From Bradyrhizobium sp. Gha (lineage in GTDB: Bacteria; Pseudomonadota; Alphaproteobacteria; Rhizobiales; Xanthobacteraceae), in the NCBI RefSeq assembly GCF_900113735.1, contig NZ_FOQM01000002.1, positions 372,001 through 436,000 on the forward strand: a stretch of 64,000 nt of DNA. The letters are read 5' to 3'. This document shows, one piece after another, positions 55,571 through 64,000 of this stretch. Every line of letters starts with the position of its first letter. Position 1 is the stretch's first letter. The notes beneath the pieces were generated by a model that was not told the DNA's origin, did no database searches, and saw nothing but the letters and a program-made list of their open reading frames with translations. The translations under genes and the position numbers were made by a program.

Positions 55571-56338
55571 ATGGCACAAGCTGCGATGACCGCGAGCGAC
55601 AGCTTCTGGCGCAACCTTCGCGACGAGGCGCAGCGCGCCGCCGCCGCCGATCCGGTTTTCGGCAACGCCATCGCCGGTGCGATTCTTGCGCATGCCGATT
55701 TCGCCGCTGCGCTTGCCGATCTGATCGGACGCCGTCTTGGCGGCCGCGTCGCCGAACGCGAACGCTTCGCTGCGTTCTCGCGTGATGCCTTGCGCGGCCA
55801 GCCGGATCTGATCGAGGCGGCCAGCCATGATCTGCAAGCCATCAAGCTCCGCGATCCCGCCATTGCCGGCCTGTTGCCGCCGCTGCTGCATTTCAAGGGC
55901 TATGTCGCGCTGCAAGCCTGGCGCGTCTCGCACTGGCTCTGGCGCCACGACCAGCGCGACGCGGCGCTGCTGTTTCAGAACGAGGCCTCGAACGTCCTGC
56001 AGGTCAGCATCCATCCCGCCGCTCAGATCGGATCGGCCGTCTACCTCGACCACGCCACGGGCATCGTGATCGGCGCCAATGTCGTGATCGGCGATGAGGT
56101 CACCATTCTGCAGAATGTGAGCATCGGCCGCCGCGGTGAACTGCCGGCGCGCTCGCCGTGCATCGGGCGCCGCGTCTATATCGGTGCCGGCGCCACCATT
56201 CTCGGCGACATCAGCATCGGCGATTTAGCCAAGATCGGCGCCGGCACGGTCCTGACGTCGGATGTGCCCCGCGGCTGCACGGCCGTCGGCAATCCCGCGC
56301 GGCTGGCGAACTGTCCCGAGCCCGCGTCGGTGGCGTGA
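55571..56338 (+). CDS. cysE: Serine O-acetyltransferase
   Basis: 255-aa CysE. N-terminal helical domain (SFWRNLRDEAQRAAAADPVFGNAIAGAILAHADFAAALADLIGRRL), then the left-handed beta-helix hexapeptide repeats: HPAAQIGSAVYLDHATGIVIGANVVIGDEVTILQNVSIG with catalytic His of DHATG, and IGAGATILGDISIGDLAKIGAGTVLTSDVP. Makes O-acetylserine for cysteine synthesis. Length matches the family. ATG 55571, well upstream of the hexapeptide domain. Confidence 0.95.
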   Translation: MAQAAMTASDSFWRNLRDEAQRAAAADPVFGNAIAGAILAHADFAAALADLIGRRLGGRVAERERFAAFSRDALRGQPDLIEAASHDLQAIKLRDPAIAGLLPPLLHFKGYVALQAWRVSHWLWRHDQRDAALLFQNEASNVLQVSIHPAAQIGSAVYLDHATGIVIGANVVIGDEVTILQNVSIGRRGELPARSPCIGRRVYIGAGATILGDISIGDLAKIGAGTVLTSDVPRGCTAVGNPARLANCPEPASVA

Positions 56339-56742
56339 CGTGTCGCCACCGGTGATCCTTGTCCCCGTCACCCGCCTGCCCAGCGGCAAAGCCGGTGTCG
56401 CTGGCGGGTCGGTACCTGCCGAGATACGCCCATCCCCCGGCGCCACCTTCCTTTCCCGCAGCCAAATTCGCCCATGGTAACCCGGCATTAACCATCGCCG
56501 GGCACTGGTACTTATGGACAATCGCGCCCGGAGCTGTCGTCGAGGCCCTTAGTTTTGACATCTTGGCAGGGAATGCAGGCGGCGGCTTTGGACCAGCCCC
56601 TGCACCCCAGAAAGACAACGCTTTGAGCAGGCTTGCCCGCCGCGGCGGTTCTAGCGCGGCTGTTGGGGAACCGGCCGCCATTTGCGGGGCGGGATATAGG
56701 TAACGATCGCCAGAAAACGGTCGTCTTGAGAGGATATTGCTG
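56339..56742. other. 404-bp non-coding region upstream of tolQ
   Basis: No recognisable gene. Holds a CtrA-like site GTAA-N7-TTAA at 56477-56491 (one mismatch to TTAA-N7-TTAA; the right part reads TTAACCAT), about 250 bp before tolQ, and several short GC-rich hairpins. The tol operon promoter must lie here or further back in cysE. Confidence 0.45.
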
Positions 56743-57459
56743 ATGAATCCGGCCGACGTGGCTCAGTCCGCCCTTCCGGTTGCCGCTTCCGCCGACGTGT
56801 CGCTGATCGCGCTGTTCTGGCAGGCTCACTGGATCGTGAAATGCGTCATGCTGGGCCTCTTGTCCTGCTCGGTCTGGGTCTGGGCCATCGCGATCGACAA
56901 GATCTTCCTTTACGCCCGCACCCGCCGCTCGATGGACCGGTTCGAGCAGGCATTCTGGTCCGGCGAGTCCATCGAGGAGCTCTATCGCACGCTCTCGGCC
57001 AAGCCGACCCATTCCATGGCGGCGTGTTTCGTAGCGGCGATGCGCGAATGGAAGCGCTCTTTCGAGAGCCACGCCCGATCGGTCGCCGGCCTCCAGATGC
57101 GGATCGACAAGGTCATGAATGTCTCGATCGCCCGCGAGGTCGAGCGGCTGGAACGCCGCCTCCTGGTGCTCGCGACCGTCGGCTCGGCCGGCCCCTTTGT
57201 CGGCCTGTTCGGCACGGTTTGGGGCATCATGTCGAGCTTCCAGTCGATCGCGGCGTCGAAAAATACCTCCTTGGCGGTGGTGGCGCCCGGCATCGCGGAG
57301 GCGCTGTTTGCGACCGCCGTCGGCCTTATCGCCGCCATACCTGCCACTATTTTCTACAATAAGTTCACCTCCGAGGTGAATCGGCAGGCCCAGCGGCTCG
57401 AGGGCTTCGCTGACGAATTTTCAGCCATCCTGTCCCGGCAGATCGATGAGCGGGGCTGA
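56743..57459 (+). CDS. tolQ: Tol-Pal system protein TolQ
   Basis: 238-aa inner-membrane protein with three transmembrane helices (about residues 30-50, 135-160, 178-200). ExbB/TolQ/MotA motifs: LATVGSAGPFVGLFGTVWGIMSSFQSIA and VAPGIAEALFATAVGLIAAIPATIFYNKF. With TolR it forms the proton channel that drives outer-membrane constriction. ATG 56743 has GAGAGGA eight bases upstream; TTG 56737 is an alternative. First gene of tolQRAB. Confidence 0.96.
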   Translation: MNPADVAQSALPVAASADVSLIALFWQAHWIVKCVMLGLLSCSVWVWAIAIDKIFLYARTRRSMDRFEQAFWSGESIEELYRTLSAKPTHSMAACFVAAMREWKRSFESHARSVAGLQMRIDKVMNVSIAREVERLERRLLVLATVGSAGPFVGLFGTVWGIMSSFQSIAASKNTSLAVVAPGIAEALFATAVGLIAAIPATIFYNKFTSEVNRQAQRLEGFADEFSAILSRQIDERG

Positions 57460-57502
57460 CGGACGGGATGTATAGCGTGAAGGCGGGATTGGGCATCAAG
57501 CC

Positions 57503-57955
57503 ATGGGCATGAACGTAGCCAGTTCGTCCGGAGGCGGCGGCCGTCGCAGCCGGCGCAAGCCGGTCATGGCCGAGATCAACGTCACGCCGATGGTCGACGT
57601 GATGCTGGTGCTGCTCATCATCTTCATGGTGTCGGCGCCGCTGCTCACCGTGGGCGTGCCGCTCGACCTGCCGCAGACCCAGGCCAAGAGCCTCGATCAG
57701 AGCGACCAGAAGCCGATCCAGATGTCGGTCGACATCAACGGCAAGGTGTTCATCGCCGATGCCGAGATCGCCATCAACGAGCTGATCCCGAAGCTGAAGG
57801 CGATCACGGATGCGCGCGGCGGCCTCGAGGAGCGCATTTATCTCCGCGCCGACAAGAAGGCGGATTACGGCACGGTGGCCAAGGTGATGGGGCTGCTGTC
57901 GGGCGCGGGTTTCAAGAAGCTGGCCCTCGTCACAGAAGCGGATCAGGGGTCTTAA
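57503..57955 (+). CDS. tolR: Tol-Pal system protein TolR
   Basis: 150-aa ExbD/TolR protein: one N-terminal TM helix with the proton-carrying Asp in MAEINVTPMVDVMLVLLIIFMVSAPLLT, then the periplasmic domain (VDINGKVFIADAEI, YLRADKKADYGTVAKVMGLLSGAGFKKLALVTE). Pairs with TolQ. 43 bp after tolQ, 4 bp before tolA. Confidence 0.96.
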   Translation: MGMNVASSSGGGGRRSRRKPVMAEINVTPMVDVMLVLLIIFMVSAPLLTVGVPLDLPQTQAKSLDQSDQKPIQMSVDINGKVFIADAEIAINELIPKLKAITDARGGLEERIYLRADKKADYGTVAKVMGLLSGAGFKKLALVTEADQGS

Positions 57956-57959
57956 GCCG

Positions 57960-58919
57960 GTGAAGGTGAAGGTCGACAAGACACTGGTTGCGTCGATTGT
58001 CCTCCACGTCCTCGTGCTGGGATGGGGCCTGCTCACCTTCAGCAGCAAGGCCTACATCGCGCAGGAGTCGCTTCCGGTCGACATCATCTCCAGCGATCAA
58101 CTCGCGCAGATCATGGCGGGGCAGAAGACCGGCGATAAGAAAGAGCCCAAGCCCAAGGTCGAGAAGATCGCCGAGGCCAAGGCCGAGGAAGATGCCGTCG
58201 GCAAGGTCACCGAGAAGAAAGAGCTGATCAAGACCAACTCGACCCCCGACACGCCGCCGCCGAAGCCCGTCGAAAAGCCGGTCGAGAAGAAGCCCGATCC
58301 GCCGAAGCCGGTCGCCGAGAGCAAGCCGAAGGAAGAGCCGAAGCCGCAGGAGAAGAAGCCTGACCCGGCCAAGGAAGATCCGATCGCGGAGCTGCAGAAG
58401 AAGCTGGAGACCAAGAAGCCGCCGCCGAAGCCCGTGGAGCAAAAGGTCGCGGCGGTGCAGCCGCAGCAGCAGCCGAAGCCCAAGGAGCGCACCTTCGATC
58501 CCGCGCAGATTGCCCGTGACCTCGACAAGCGCGCTGCGACCCGGCACGAACTCACGGGAGCGGCGCTGAATGCGTCGGCGTCACTGGGGTCGACATCGGG
58601 GACAGCCGCAAACAACGTCGCGACTTGGCAGGGAGCATTCATGTCGGCGGTCAAACGCTGCTTCACGCCGACCTATAACGGCCAGGATGCCGACCAATAC
58701 GAGGCTGACATCGATATCTACATGAAGATCGATGGAACGTTGGCATCCGAGCCCGTCATCGTTGCAGCCAGAGGACCGTCCCGCTCGATCGCTCAGGCGG
58801 TGGCGGAGAGCGGTAAGCGCGCCATCGTGCAATGCCAGGTCTATTCGTTCCTGCCCAAGCAGCAGTACGACACCTGGAAAACCATTCCGATGCGCTTCGG
58901 CCTGAAAGATATGTTGTGA
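57960..58919 (+). CDS. tolA: Tol-Pal system protein TolA (cell envelope integrity)
   Basis: 319-aa protein: a short N-terminal TM segment ([16 protein letters not shown]), a Lys/Glu/Pro-rich extended domain from about residue 60 to 185 (repeated [24 protein letters not shown] stretches), and a C-terminal domain with [28 protein letters not shown]. The middle domain is Pro-Lys based rather than the long Ala-rich helix of E. coli TolA. GTG start at 57960; GTGA contact with the tolB region. Confidence 0.9.
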   Translation: MKVKVDKTLVASIVLHVLVLGWGLLTFSSKAYIAQESLPVDIISSDQLAQIMAGQKTGDKKEPKPKVEKIAEAKAEEDAVGKVTEKKELIKTNSTPDTPPPKPVEKPVEKKPDPPKPVAESKPKEEPKPQEKKPDPAKEDPIAELQKKLETKKPPPKPVEQKVAAVQPQQQPKPKERTFDPAQIARDLDKRAATRHELTGAALNASASLGSTSGTAANNVATWQGAFMSAVKRCFTPTYNGQDADQYEADIDIYMKIDGTLASEPVIVAARGPSRSIAQAVAESGKRAIVQCQVYSFLPKQQYDTWKTIPMRFGLKDML

Positions 58920-58942
58920 CATCCGAACAAAAGAATTTTGCA

Positions 58943-60301
58943 ATGAATGACGTTCGATCGATGAACCGCCGCCGCTTTATGACTCTGACCGGATCCACGC
59001 TTGCGATGCTCGGCGGCGGACATGCCCTGGCTCAGAAGCGGCTTGAAATCAATCCCACGGAATTCCGGCCAATCCCGATCGCGATCACCAATTTCGTGCC
59101 GGGCTCGCCCGCCGACGGCGACGTCGGCAACGGCGTCACGCAGGTCATCACCAACAATCTGAAGCGCTCGGGCCTGTTTGCTCCGATCGACCAGGCCGCC
59201 TTCGTCGAGCGCATCAGCAACATCGACGTCGCGCCGAATTTCCAGAACTGGAAGACGCTCAACGCCCAGGCCCTGGTCACCGGCCGCATGACGCGGCAGC
59301 AGGACGGCCGGCTCAAGGCCGAATTTCGCCTTTGGGACGTCGTCACCGGCCAGCAGCTCGCCGGCCAGCAATATTTCACCTCGCCGGAATATTGGCGCCG
59401 CATCGCCCACATCATCTCCGACCAGATCTACGAGCAGATGACCGGCGAGAAGGGTTATTTCGACAGCCGCGTGGTGTTCGTCGACGAGACCGGGCCGAAG
59501 GAGCGTCGCGTCAAGCGGCTTGCCATGATGGATCAGGATGGCGCCAATGTGCGGTACTTGACCCGCGGCGCCGACCTCGTGCTGACGCCGCGGTTCTCGC
59601 CGAACTCGCAGGAGATCACGTACATGGAGTTCGGTCAGGGCGATCCGAAAGTCTATCTCTTCAACATCGAGACCGGCCAGCGCGAGATCGTCGGCAACTT
59701 CCCGGGCATGACGTTCGCGCCGCGCTTCTCGCCGGATGGCCAGCGCGTCATCATGAGCCTGCAGCAGGGCGGCAACTCCAACCTGTTCGTGATGGATCTG
59801 CGCTCGCGTTCGACGACGCGTCTCACCGACACGCCGGCAATCGACACGTCGCCGTCCTACTCGCCTGACGGCACCCGCATCTGCTTCGAGTCCGATCGCG
59901 GCGGCCGGTCGCAGATCTACGTGATGGCGGCGGGCGGCGGCCAGGCGCAGCGCATCTCCTTCTCCAAGGACGACAACAACGCCACCTATTCGACGCCGGT
60001 GTGGTCGCCGCGCGGCGACTACATCGCCTTCACCCGGCAGGGCGGCGGGCAGTTCTCGATCGGCGTCATGAAGCCTGATGGCAGCGGCGAGCGGCTTCTC
60101 ACCTCAGGCTTCCACAACGAAGGGCCGACCTTTTCGCCGAACGGCCGTGTGCTGATGTTCTTCCGCGACCCCGGCGGCAACAGCGGACCGTCGCTGTTCT
60201 CGGTCGACATCTCCGGGCGCAACGAGCTGAAGGTGCCGACGCCGGGCTTCGCCTCCGATCCGGCGTGGTCGCCGCTGTTGTCCGCCACCGCGGGCCAATA
60301 G
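58943..60301 (+). CDS. tolB: Tol-Pal system beta-propeller protein TolB
   Basis: 452-aa periplasmic protein. Signal [24 protein letters not shown] has a twin-arginine form, then an N-terminal domain ([22 protein letters not shown]) and a six-bladed propeller with WD40-like repeats ([59 protein letters not shown]). ATG 58943 used; GTG 58916 overlapping tolA, or ATG 58961, also possible. pal, the usual next gene, is not found within the following 3.7 kb. Confidence 0.95.
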   Translation: MNDVRSMNRRRFMTLTGSTLAMLGGGHALAQKRLEINPTEFRPIPIAITNFVPGSPADGDVGNGVTQVITNNLKRSGLFAPIDQAAFVERISNIDVAPNFQNWKTLNAQALVTGRMTRQQDGRLKAEFRLWDVVTGQQLAGQQYFTSPEYWRRIAHIISDQIYEQMTGEKGYFDSRVVFVDETGPKERRVKRLAMMDQDGANVRYLTRGADLVLTPRFSPNSQEITYMEFGQGDPKVYLFNIETGQREIVGNFPGMTFAPRFSPDGQRVIMSLQQGGNSNLFVMDLRSRSTTRLTDTPAIDTSPSYSPDGTRICFESDRGGRSQIYVMAAGGGQAQRISFSKDDNNATYSTPVWSPRGDYIAFTRQGGGQFSIGVMKPDGSGERLLTSGFHNEGPTFSPNGRVLMFFRDPGGNSGPSLFSVDISGRNELKVPTPGFASDPAWSPLLSATAGQ

Positions 60302-60535
60302 ATCGATCGCGCGGCTGCAACGCGCGATGCTTCAAACGCAGATTTTTCGGGTTTGCGCGCGCGCGGCAATCTTTCCTTCACCTTGCACCCGGCACGGCTT
60401 GCCTAGTTCGTTGATATCTCAGCGGAAATAGCTTCGCTATTGCCGAAGAACAACTCGACTTTAACGATGTTCCCTCAGAAAGGCTTCATCTGGTCCGGGT
60501 AAAAGTACGCGCTGAACAGGACGCGTAACAAGCCA

Positions 60536-62866
60536 ATGCAGCTGGCCGACCAGAAGCAGAGTGATCGAGACGAGCTGGAGCCGATACTCTACGCCGCTCT
60601 CATCAACTCCATGGTTCAGAATTTCTGGGCGATCTTTCTCGGCTCGGCCTCCGCCGCCGTGGCCGCTGTCATGACTGCGCTGAAGACCGGCGACGCCAGG
60701 CTTTGGCCGATCGCGTTCCTGCTGATCGCCATCGGCACCGCGCGCGCGTTCCAGATGCGCAGCTACGAGAACCGAACAGAGGCGTTGTCATTCGACGAGG
60801 CCACTGATCTGGCGCCGCGTTACTGGGCCGGCGCGCTCAGCTATGCCGCGGTGCTCGGCGTGTGGGCCTTCGTCGTGATCTATCTCAATGAGGATCCCGT
60901 TGCCGACATGCTCTGTGTCGCGATCGGCATCGGCTATACCGCGGGCGGCGCGGCCCGCAATTACGGCCAGCCCCGGGTGGTCCAGTGGCACGTCGCACTC
61001 GCCTGCGGACCGATGTCGCTCGCGCTACTGATGCATGGAGGCCCCTACCACATCGGGCTCGCCATCCTGCTCGCGTTCTTCTTCGTCGGGCTGAAGAACA
61101 TCAACCTCAGCCTGCACGCGATCTTCGTCAAGGCACTGACCTCGAGTTTCCGCGAATCCGCGCTGGCGAGCCAGTTCGATACCGCCCTCAACAACATGCC
61201 GCACGGCCTGTGCATGTTCCGCGCCGACGGGCGCCTGGCGGTGATGAACCACCGCTTCGGCGAGCTGATGCAATTGCCCGAGGACCTGGTCAAGCGCGGC
61301 GCTACCGCCGTCGACATCGTGTCGGCCTGCGTCGCTGCCGGCACCATCTCGGTCGAGAGCGGCAACCAGGTCATCGCCGAGATCGAGCATGCGAGGATCC
61401 GCGAGATCGTCAGCGCCGACCCGGATACGACGCGCGGCCGCGCGCTGGCCTGGACGTTCCAGCCGATGGCCCGCGGCGGCACCGTGGTGCTGCTGGAAGA
61501 CATCACCGAACGCACCAATGCGGAAGCCCGCATCAGCCATCTTGCCAGATATGACGAACTGACGGCGCTGCCGAACCGGGTCTCTTTCCGCGATGAGATC
61601 GAGCGCCTCCTCGCCCAGTCGCACCATTCCGAACGGCTCTCCGCGCTGCTGTTCATCGACCTCGACCAGTTCAAGCAGGTCAACGACACGCTCGGCCACC
61701 CCTGCGGCGACCAGCTCCTTTGCGCGGTCGCCAACCGCCTGCGCGAGATGCTGCGGCCGGAGGATTTCGTCGCCCGCTTCGGCGGCGACGAGTTCGTCGT
61801 GTACCAGCAGAACATCAATTCGCCCGAGGATGCCGCAAGCCTCGCCCGCCGCATCGTCGAGCGCCTGAGCGAGCGCTACCGTATCGACAATCATCTGGTC
61901 GAGATCGGCGCCAGCGTCGGCATCTCGCTGACCTCGCCGAAGGGCACCAGCGCCGACACGCTGCTCAAGAACGCCGACATGGCGCTCTACCGCGCCAAGG
62001 CCGACGGCCGCGGCACCTTCTGCTTCTTCCGCGACGAGATGGCGGCGACCGTCGAGGCTCGCCGCATCCTCGAGCTCGACCTGCGCAAGGCGCTCGCCAA
62101 CGAGGAGTTCGAGCTGTTCTACCAGCCGCTCGTCAACCTCAAGTCCGGCAAGATCACCACCTGCGAGGCGCTGCTGCGCTGGAATCATCCGGTGCGCGGC
62201 ACGGTCTCGCCGATCGACATCGTCCCGGTTGCCGAGGACATGGGCCTGATCGTCGATCTCGGCCGCTGGATCCTGCGCCGCGCCTGCATGGAATGCATGA
62301 AGTGGCCCGAGGGCGTCAGTGTCGCGGTCAATTTCTCGCCGCAGCAATTCCATCAGCGCGACGTGCTGAGCGAGATCCGCTACGCGCTCGAAGTGTCGGG
62401 CCTGCCGGCGCATCGCCTCGAGATCGAGATCACCGAATCCTCGTTGCTGCGCAACACCCAACTCACCCACGACATCCTGTCGCAGCTCCATGCGCTCGGC
62501 GTGCGCATCTCACTCGACGATTTCGGCACCGGCTATTCGAGCCTCAGCTATCTGCACAATTTCCCGATGCAGAAGGTCAAGATCGACCGCTCCTTCCTCG
62601 AGGGCATCGACACCGATCGCCCGCTGACGCTGCTGCGCGGCGTGGCGCGGCTGTCGGCCGATCTCGGCATGTCGGTCGTGGTCGAGGGCATCGAGACCAA
62701 CGAGCAGCTCGAGCTGATCAGCGCCGACGGCACCGTGACCGAGGCGCAAGGCTATCTGTTCAGCCGCCCGGTGCCTGCCGTGCGGATGCGGCAGCTCCTG
62801 AACGCCTCGCATGGACGGCGCGGCGAGAACCTGCTGCAGGTTGTCGGCGCGCGCTCGTTCGCCTAG
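60536..62866 (+). CDS. Membrane GGDEF-EAL c-di-GMP enzyme
   Basis: 776-aa protein: four to five hydrophobic helices (about residues 20-200, including FWAIFLGSASAAVAAV and LAILLAFFFVGLK), a PAS-like segment (FDTALNNMPHGLCMFRADGRLAVMN, about 215-330), GGDEF domain with intact RFGGDEF (about residue 420), and EAL domain with intact CEALLRWNHP and metal/catalytic segments FGTGYSSLSYL, and KIDRSFLEG. Both domains keep their catalytic motifs, so it may make and degrade c-di-GMP. It stands after tolB where pal is normally found; regulation is unknown. Confidence 0.93.
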   Translation: MQLADQKQSDRDELEPILYAALINSMVQNFWAIFLGSASAAVAAVMTALKTGDARLWPIAFLLIAIGTARAFQMRSYENRTEALSFDEATDLAPRYWAGALSYAAVLGVWAFVVIYLNEDPVADMLCVAIGIGYTAGGAARNYGQPRVVQWHVALACGPMSLALLMHGGPYHIGLAILLAFFFVGLKNINLSLHAIFVKALTSSFRESALASQFDTALNNMPHGLCMFRADGRLAVMNHRFGELMQLPEDLVKRGATAVDIVSACVAAGTISVESGNQVIAEIEHARIREIVSADPDTTRGRALAWTFQPMARGGTVVLLEDITERTNAEARISHLARYDELTALPNRVSFRDEIERLLAQSHHSERLSALLFIDLDQFKQVNDTLGHPCGDQLLCAVANRLREMLRPEDFVARFGGDEFVVYQQNINSPEDAASLARRIVERLSERYRIDNHLVEIGASVGISLTSPKGTSADTLLKNADMALYRAKADGRGTFCFFRDEMAATVEARRILELDLRKALANEEFELFYQPLVNLKSGKITTCEALLRWNHPVRGTVSPIDIVPVAEDMGLIVDLGRWILRRACMECMKWPEGVSVAVNFSPQQFHQRDVLSEIRYALEVSGLPAHRLEIEITESSLLRNTQLTHDILSQLHALGVRISLDDFGTGYSSLSYLHNFPMQKVKIDRSFLEGIDTDRPLTLLRGVARLSADLGMSVVVEGIETNEQLELISADGTVTEAQGYLFSRPVPAVRMRQLLNASHGRRGENLLQVVGARSFA

Positions 62867-62913
62867 CCGCTGCTTCAACGAATGTCCCGTCGTTTCAGAC
62901 TCTTGCGGTCGTT

Positions 62914-62938
62914 CCGTAGTCCTACGGTGGGTTAACCC
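62914..62938. repeat. Two short palindromes upstream of the acyltransferase
   Basis: CCGTAG-TC-CTACGG (62914-62927) and GGGTTAACCC (62929-62938), both perfect, lie side by side after the GGDEF-EAL gene. They could be a hairpin terminator or regulator sites. Confidence 0.4.
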
Positions 62939-62965
62939 TAATAGTTCGATTGCTTTGCGTCGTCG

Positions 62966-62980
62966 TTAAGAAGCTGTTAA
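62966..62980. promoter_or_regulatory. Perfect CtrA-type box TTAA-N7-TTAA
   Basis: TTAA (62966-62969) and TTAA (62977-62980) with seven bases between: the exact consensus of the cell-cycle regulator CtrA in alphaproteobacteria. It lies 58 bp before the acyltransferase start, where an activator would contact polymerase. Confidence 0.6.
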
Positions 62981-63038
62981 TAATTGGTCACGCGTGGAGG
63001 TTGTCCCGCGCGTATGCGGTGGTGGGTAGGGAGTTGGG

Positions 63039-63764
63039 ATGCAGTCCTCAGCCAGAGCGATCATTTCGGCTGTTGGACGGGGTGCAGAGCTCCTGACCGA
63101 CGTCGACTATCATCTTGCCGAGACGGCCGAGGAGAAGGAGGAGATCTACAACCTCCGCTACCGCGCGTATCTGCGCGAAGGTGCCGTCAAGGAATCTGCC
63201 GAGGCACGTGTCACCGACAAGTATGACGAGCTGCCGAACGCGTGGACCTTCGGTGTCTATCTCCGCGGCGAGCTCTGCAGCTCGGTGCGCATCAGCGTGC
63301 TGACATCGGAATGGCGCTCGTCGACCTCGGCCGACGTTTTTCCCGACGTCGTGCTGCCGCGGCTCGATCGCGGCGAGGTCATGATCGATCCGACGCGGTT
63401 CGTCGCCGATCCTGATATGGCCAAGCGCGTCCCCGAGCTGCCTTATCTGACGACGCGTCTCGCCTACATGGCGTGCGAGCATTTCAATGCCGATCTCGGC
63501 CTCGCGATCGTGCGTCCCGAGCATCACGCGTTCTATCGCCGGGTGTTCCTGCACGCGCCGATCGCCGAGCCGCGGCAGGTGCCCGGCCTCACCAAGGCGT
63601 TCGGGTTGATGGCGGCCGATTTCCCGACCTTCCGCAAGAAGGTGTTCGAGCGCTATCCGATCATGCGCTCGACGGCGTTCGAGCGGCGCATGCTGTTCGG
63701 GCGCGGCGGCCAGCGCCAGGTTCCGCAGCGGCCGGTTCTGGTGGCCGAGGCCGCTCACGCCTGA
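63039..63764 (+). CDS. N-acyl amino acid synthase FeeM/autoinducer-synthase-like acyltransferase
   Basis: 241-aa GNAT-fold protein. EEIYNLRYRAYLREGAVKES matches the LRYRVYVEE entry of FeeM/LuxI-like acyl synthases; later parts include VYLRGELCSSVRISVLTS, GEVMIDPTRFVADPDMA and RLAYMACEHFNADLGLAIVRPEHHAFYRRVFLHAPI. Members transfer an acyl group from acyl-ACP to an amino acid or a small amine, making surfactant or signal molecules. Donor and acceptor are not predictable. ATG 63039, with a perfect CtrA-type box 58 bp upstream. Confidence 0.82.
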   Translation: MQSSARAIISAVGRGAELLTDVDYHLAETAEEKEEIYNLRYRAYLREGAVKESAEARVTDKYDELPNAWTFGVYLRGELCSSVRISVLTSEWRSSTSADVFPDVVLPRLDRGEVMIDPTRFVADPDMAKRVPELPYLTTRLAYMACEHFNADLGLAIVRPEHHAFYRRVFLHAPIAEPRQVPGLTKAFGLMAADFPTFRKKVFERYPIMRSTAFERRMLFGRGGQRQVPQRPVLVAEAAHA

Positions 63765-64000
63765 TTCTGCGGCGGCCCTGTGGCGGCCGGGGCACTATCG
63801 CGGCCAAAATTCCGGCGAGATCCAGCGTTTGCCGGGCCGCCCGGCTTGCATTCACCCTCGCGCCACATTTACAACCCATTAACCATGATGGGTGCTTTTC
63901 GCTGGTTGGGGGCATTTGACCGGCTGAGGCAAGGTTCCGTCAAGGTTGACGGAACGTTCGCTTAACCAACCCCCTGTAGACCGGACAGCAGTGGACGAAC
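63765..64000. other. Non-coding end of the window with palindrome and CtrA-like site
   Basis: No gene assigned. Contains TTTA-N7-TTAA (63868-63882; one mismatch to the CtrA consensus, continuing TTAACCAT) and a perfect inverted repeat GTTCCGTCAA-GG-TTGACGGAAC (63934-63955). A 26-codon ORF at 63885 cannot be supported. The region may be the promoter of a gene outside the window. Confidence 0.45.

Noticed and set aside
26000..56700. Integrated mobile island
   Set aside because: No integrase, transposase, tRNA, att-like direct repeats or phage genes were seen. The split of ybgC and tolQ is reported as an arrangement only.
63780..63965. 61-codon ORF at the window end
   Set aside because: No ribosome site, no similarity that I recognise, and it covers a CtrA-like site and a palindrome.

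Overview
The window is high-GC alphaproteobacterial chromosome, most likely Bradyrhizobium or a close relative in the Nitrobacteraceae. This rests on gene content and order (zapA-6S RNA-5-FTHF cyclo-ligase, yebC-ruvCAB, tolQRAB), on rhizobial-type CTTGAC promoters and TTAA-N7-TTAA CtrA-type boxes, and on the many short GC-rich intergenic palindromes. No tRNA, rRNA, integrase, transposase, CRISPR array or phage gene was found.

Layout. 0-7 kb: a frameshifted cyclopropane-fatty-acid-synthase-like methyltransferase, an RND efflux adaptor/pump pair and an orphan AAA ATPase. 7-16.5 kb, all on the minus strand: a central carbon block (transketolase, GAPDH, phosphoglycerate kinase, class II and class I fructose-bisphosphate aldolases), then a ThiE-like protein, a Sel1-repeat protein and an inositol-monophosphatase-family enzyme. 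16.8-26.1 kb: a conserved housekeeping block with a DUF4164 protein, zapA, 6S RNA, 5-formyl-THF cyclo-ligase, a YmdB-like phosphoesterase, a soluble chemoreceptor, yebC, ruvCAB, a metallophosphoesterase and a YbgC-type thioesterase.

26-56 kb is accessory in character: many small transport, catabolic and regulatory units. They include LysR/MFS/GAF/amidohydrolase, an ABC-F protein with a possible leader peptide, DctA and SLC23 permeases, a short-chain dehydrogenase, a sirtuin, hydantoinase A/B, GST with a TetR regulator, a Cache/HAMP chemoreceptor, a hydroxyacid dehydrogenase, an ECF42-type sigma factor with YCII/DGPF partner genes, a TetR-DUF2852 pair and a fatty acid desaturase. cysE follows. 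56.7-60.3 kb: tolQ-tolR-tolA-tolB. 60.5-63.8 kb: a GGDEF-EAL protein and a FeeM/autoinducer-synthase-like acyltransferase.

Most notable observations. (1) Three identical bipartite promoters, TGTCGG-N17-CGTCTT, lie upstream of the YCII-sigma operon, an SRPBCC gene and a second YCII pair. They define a small local regulon that the ECF42-like sigma factor very probably reads. (2) Two matching 19-bp inverted repeats, one on the start of a WHG-type tetR gene and one just downstream of an excellent promoter of the neighbouring DUF2852 gene, suggest a regulator-target pair. (3) A perfect CtrA-type box precedes the FeeM-like gene, with weaker ones before tolQ and after the FeeM-like gene. (4) The ybgC and tolQ genes, normally adjacent, are separated by about 31 kb, and no pal gene follows tolB within the window. 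(5) An ABC-F gene has an overlapping 32-codon upstream ORF with its own ribosome binding site.
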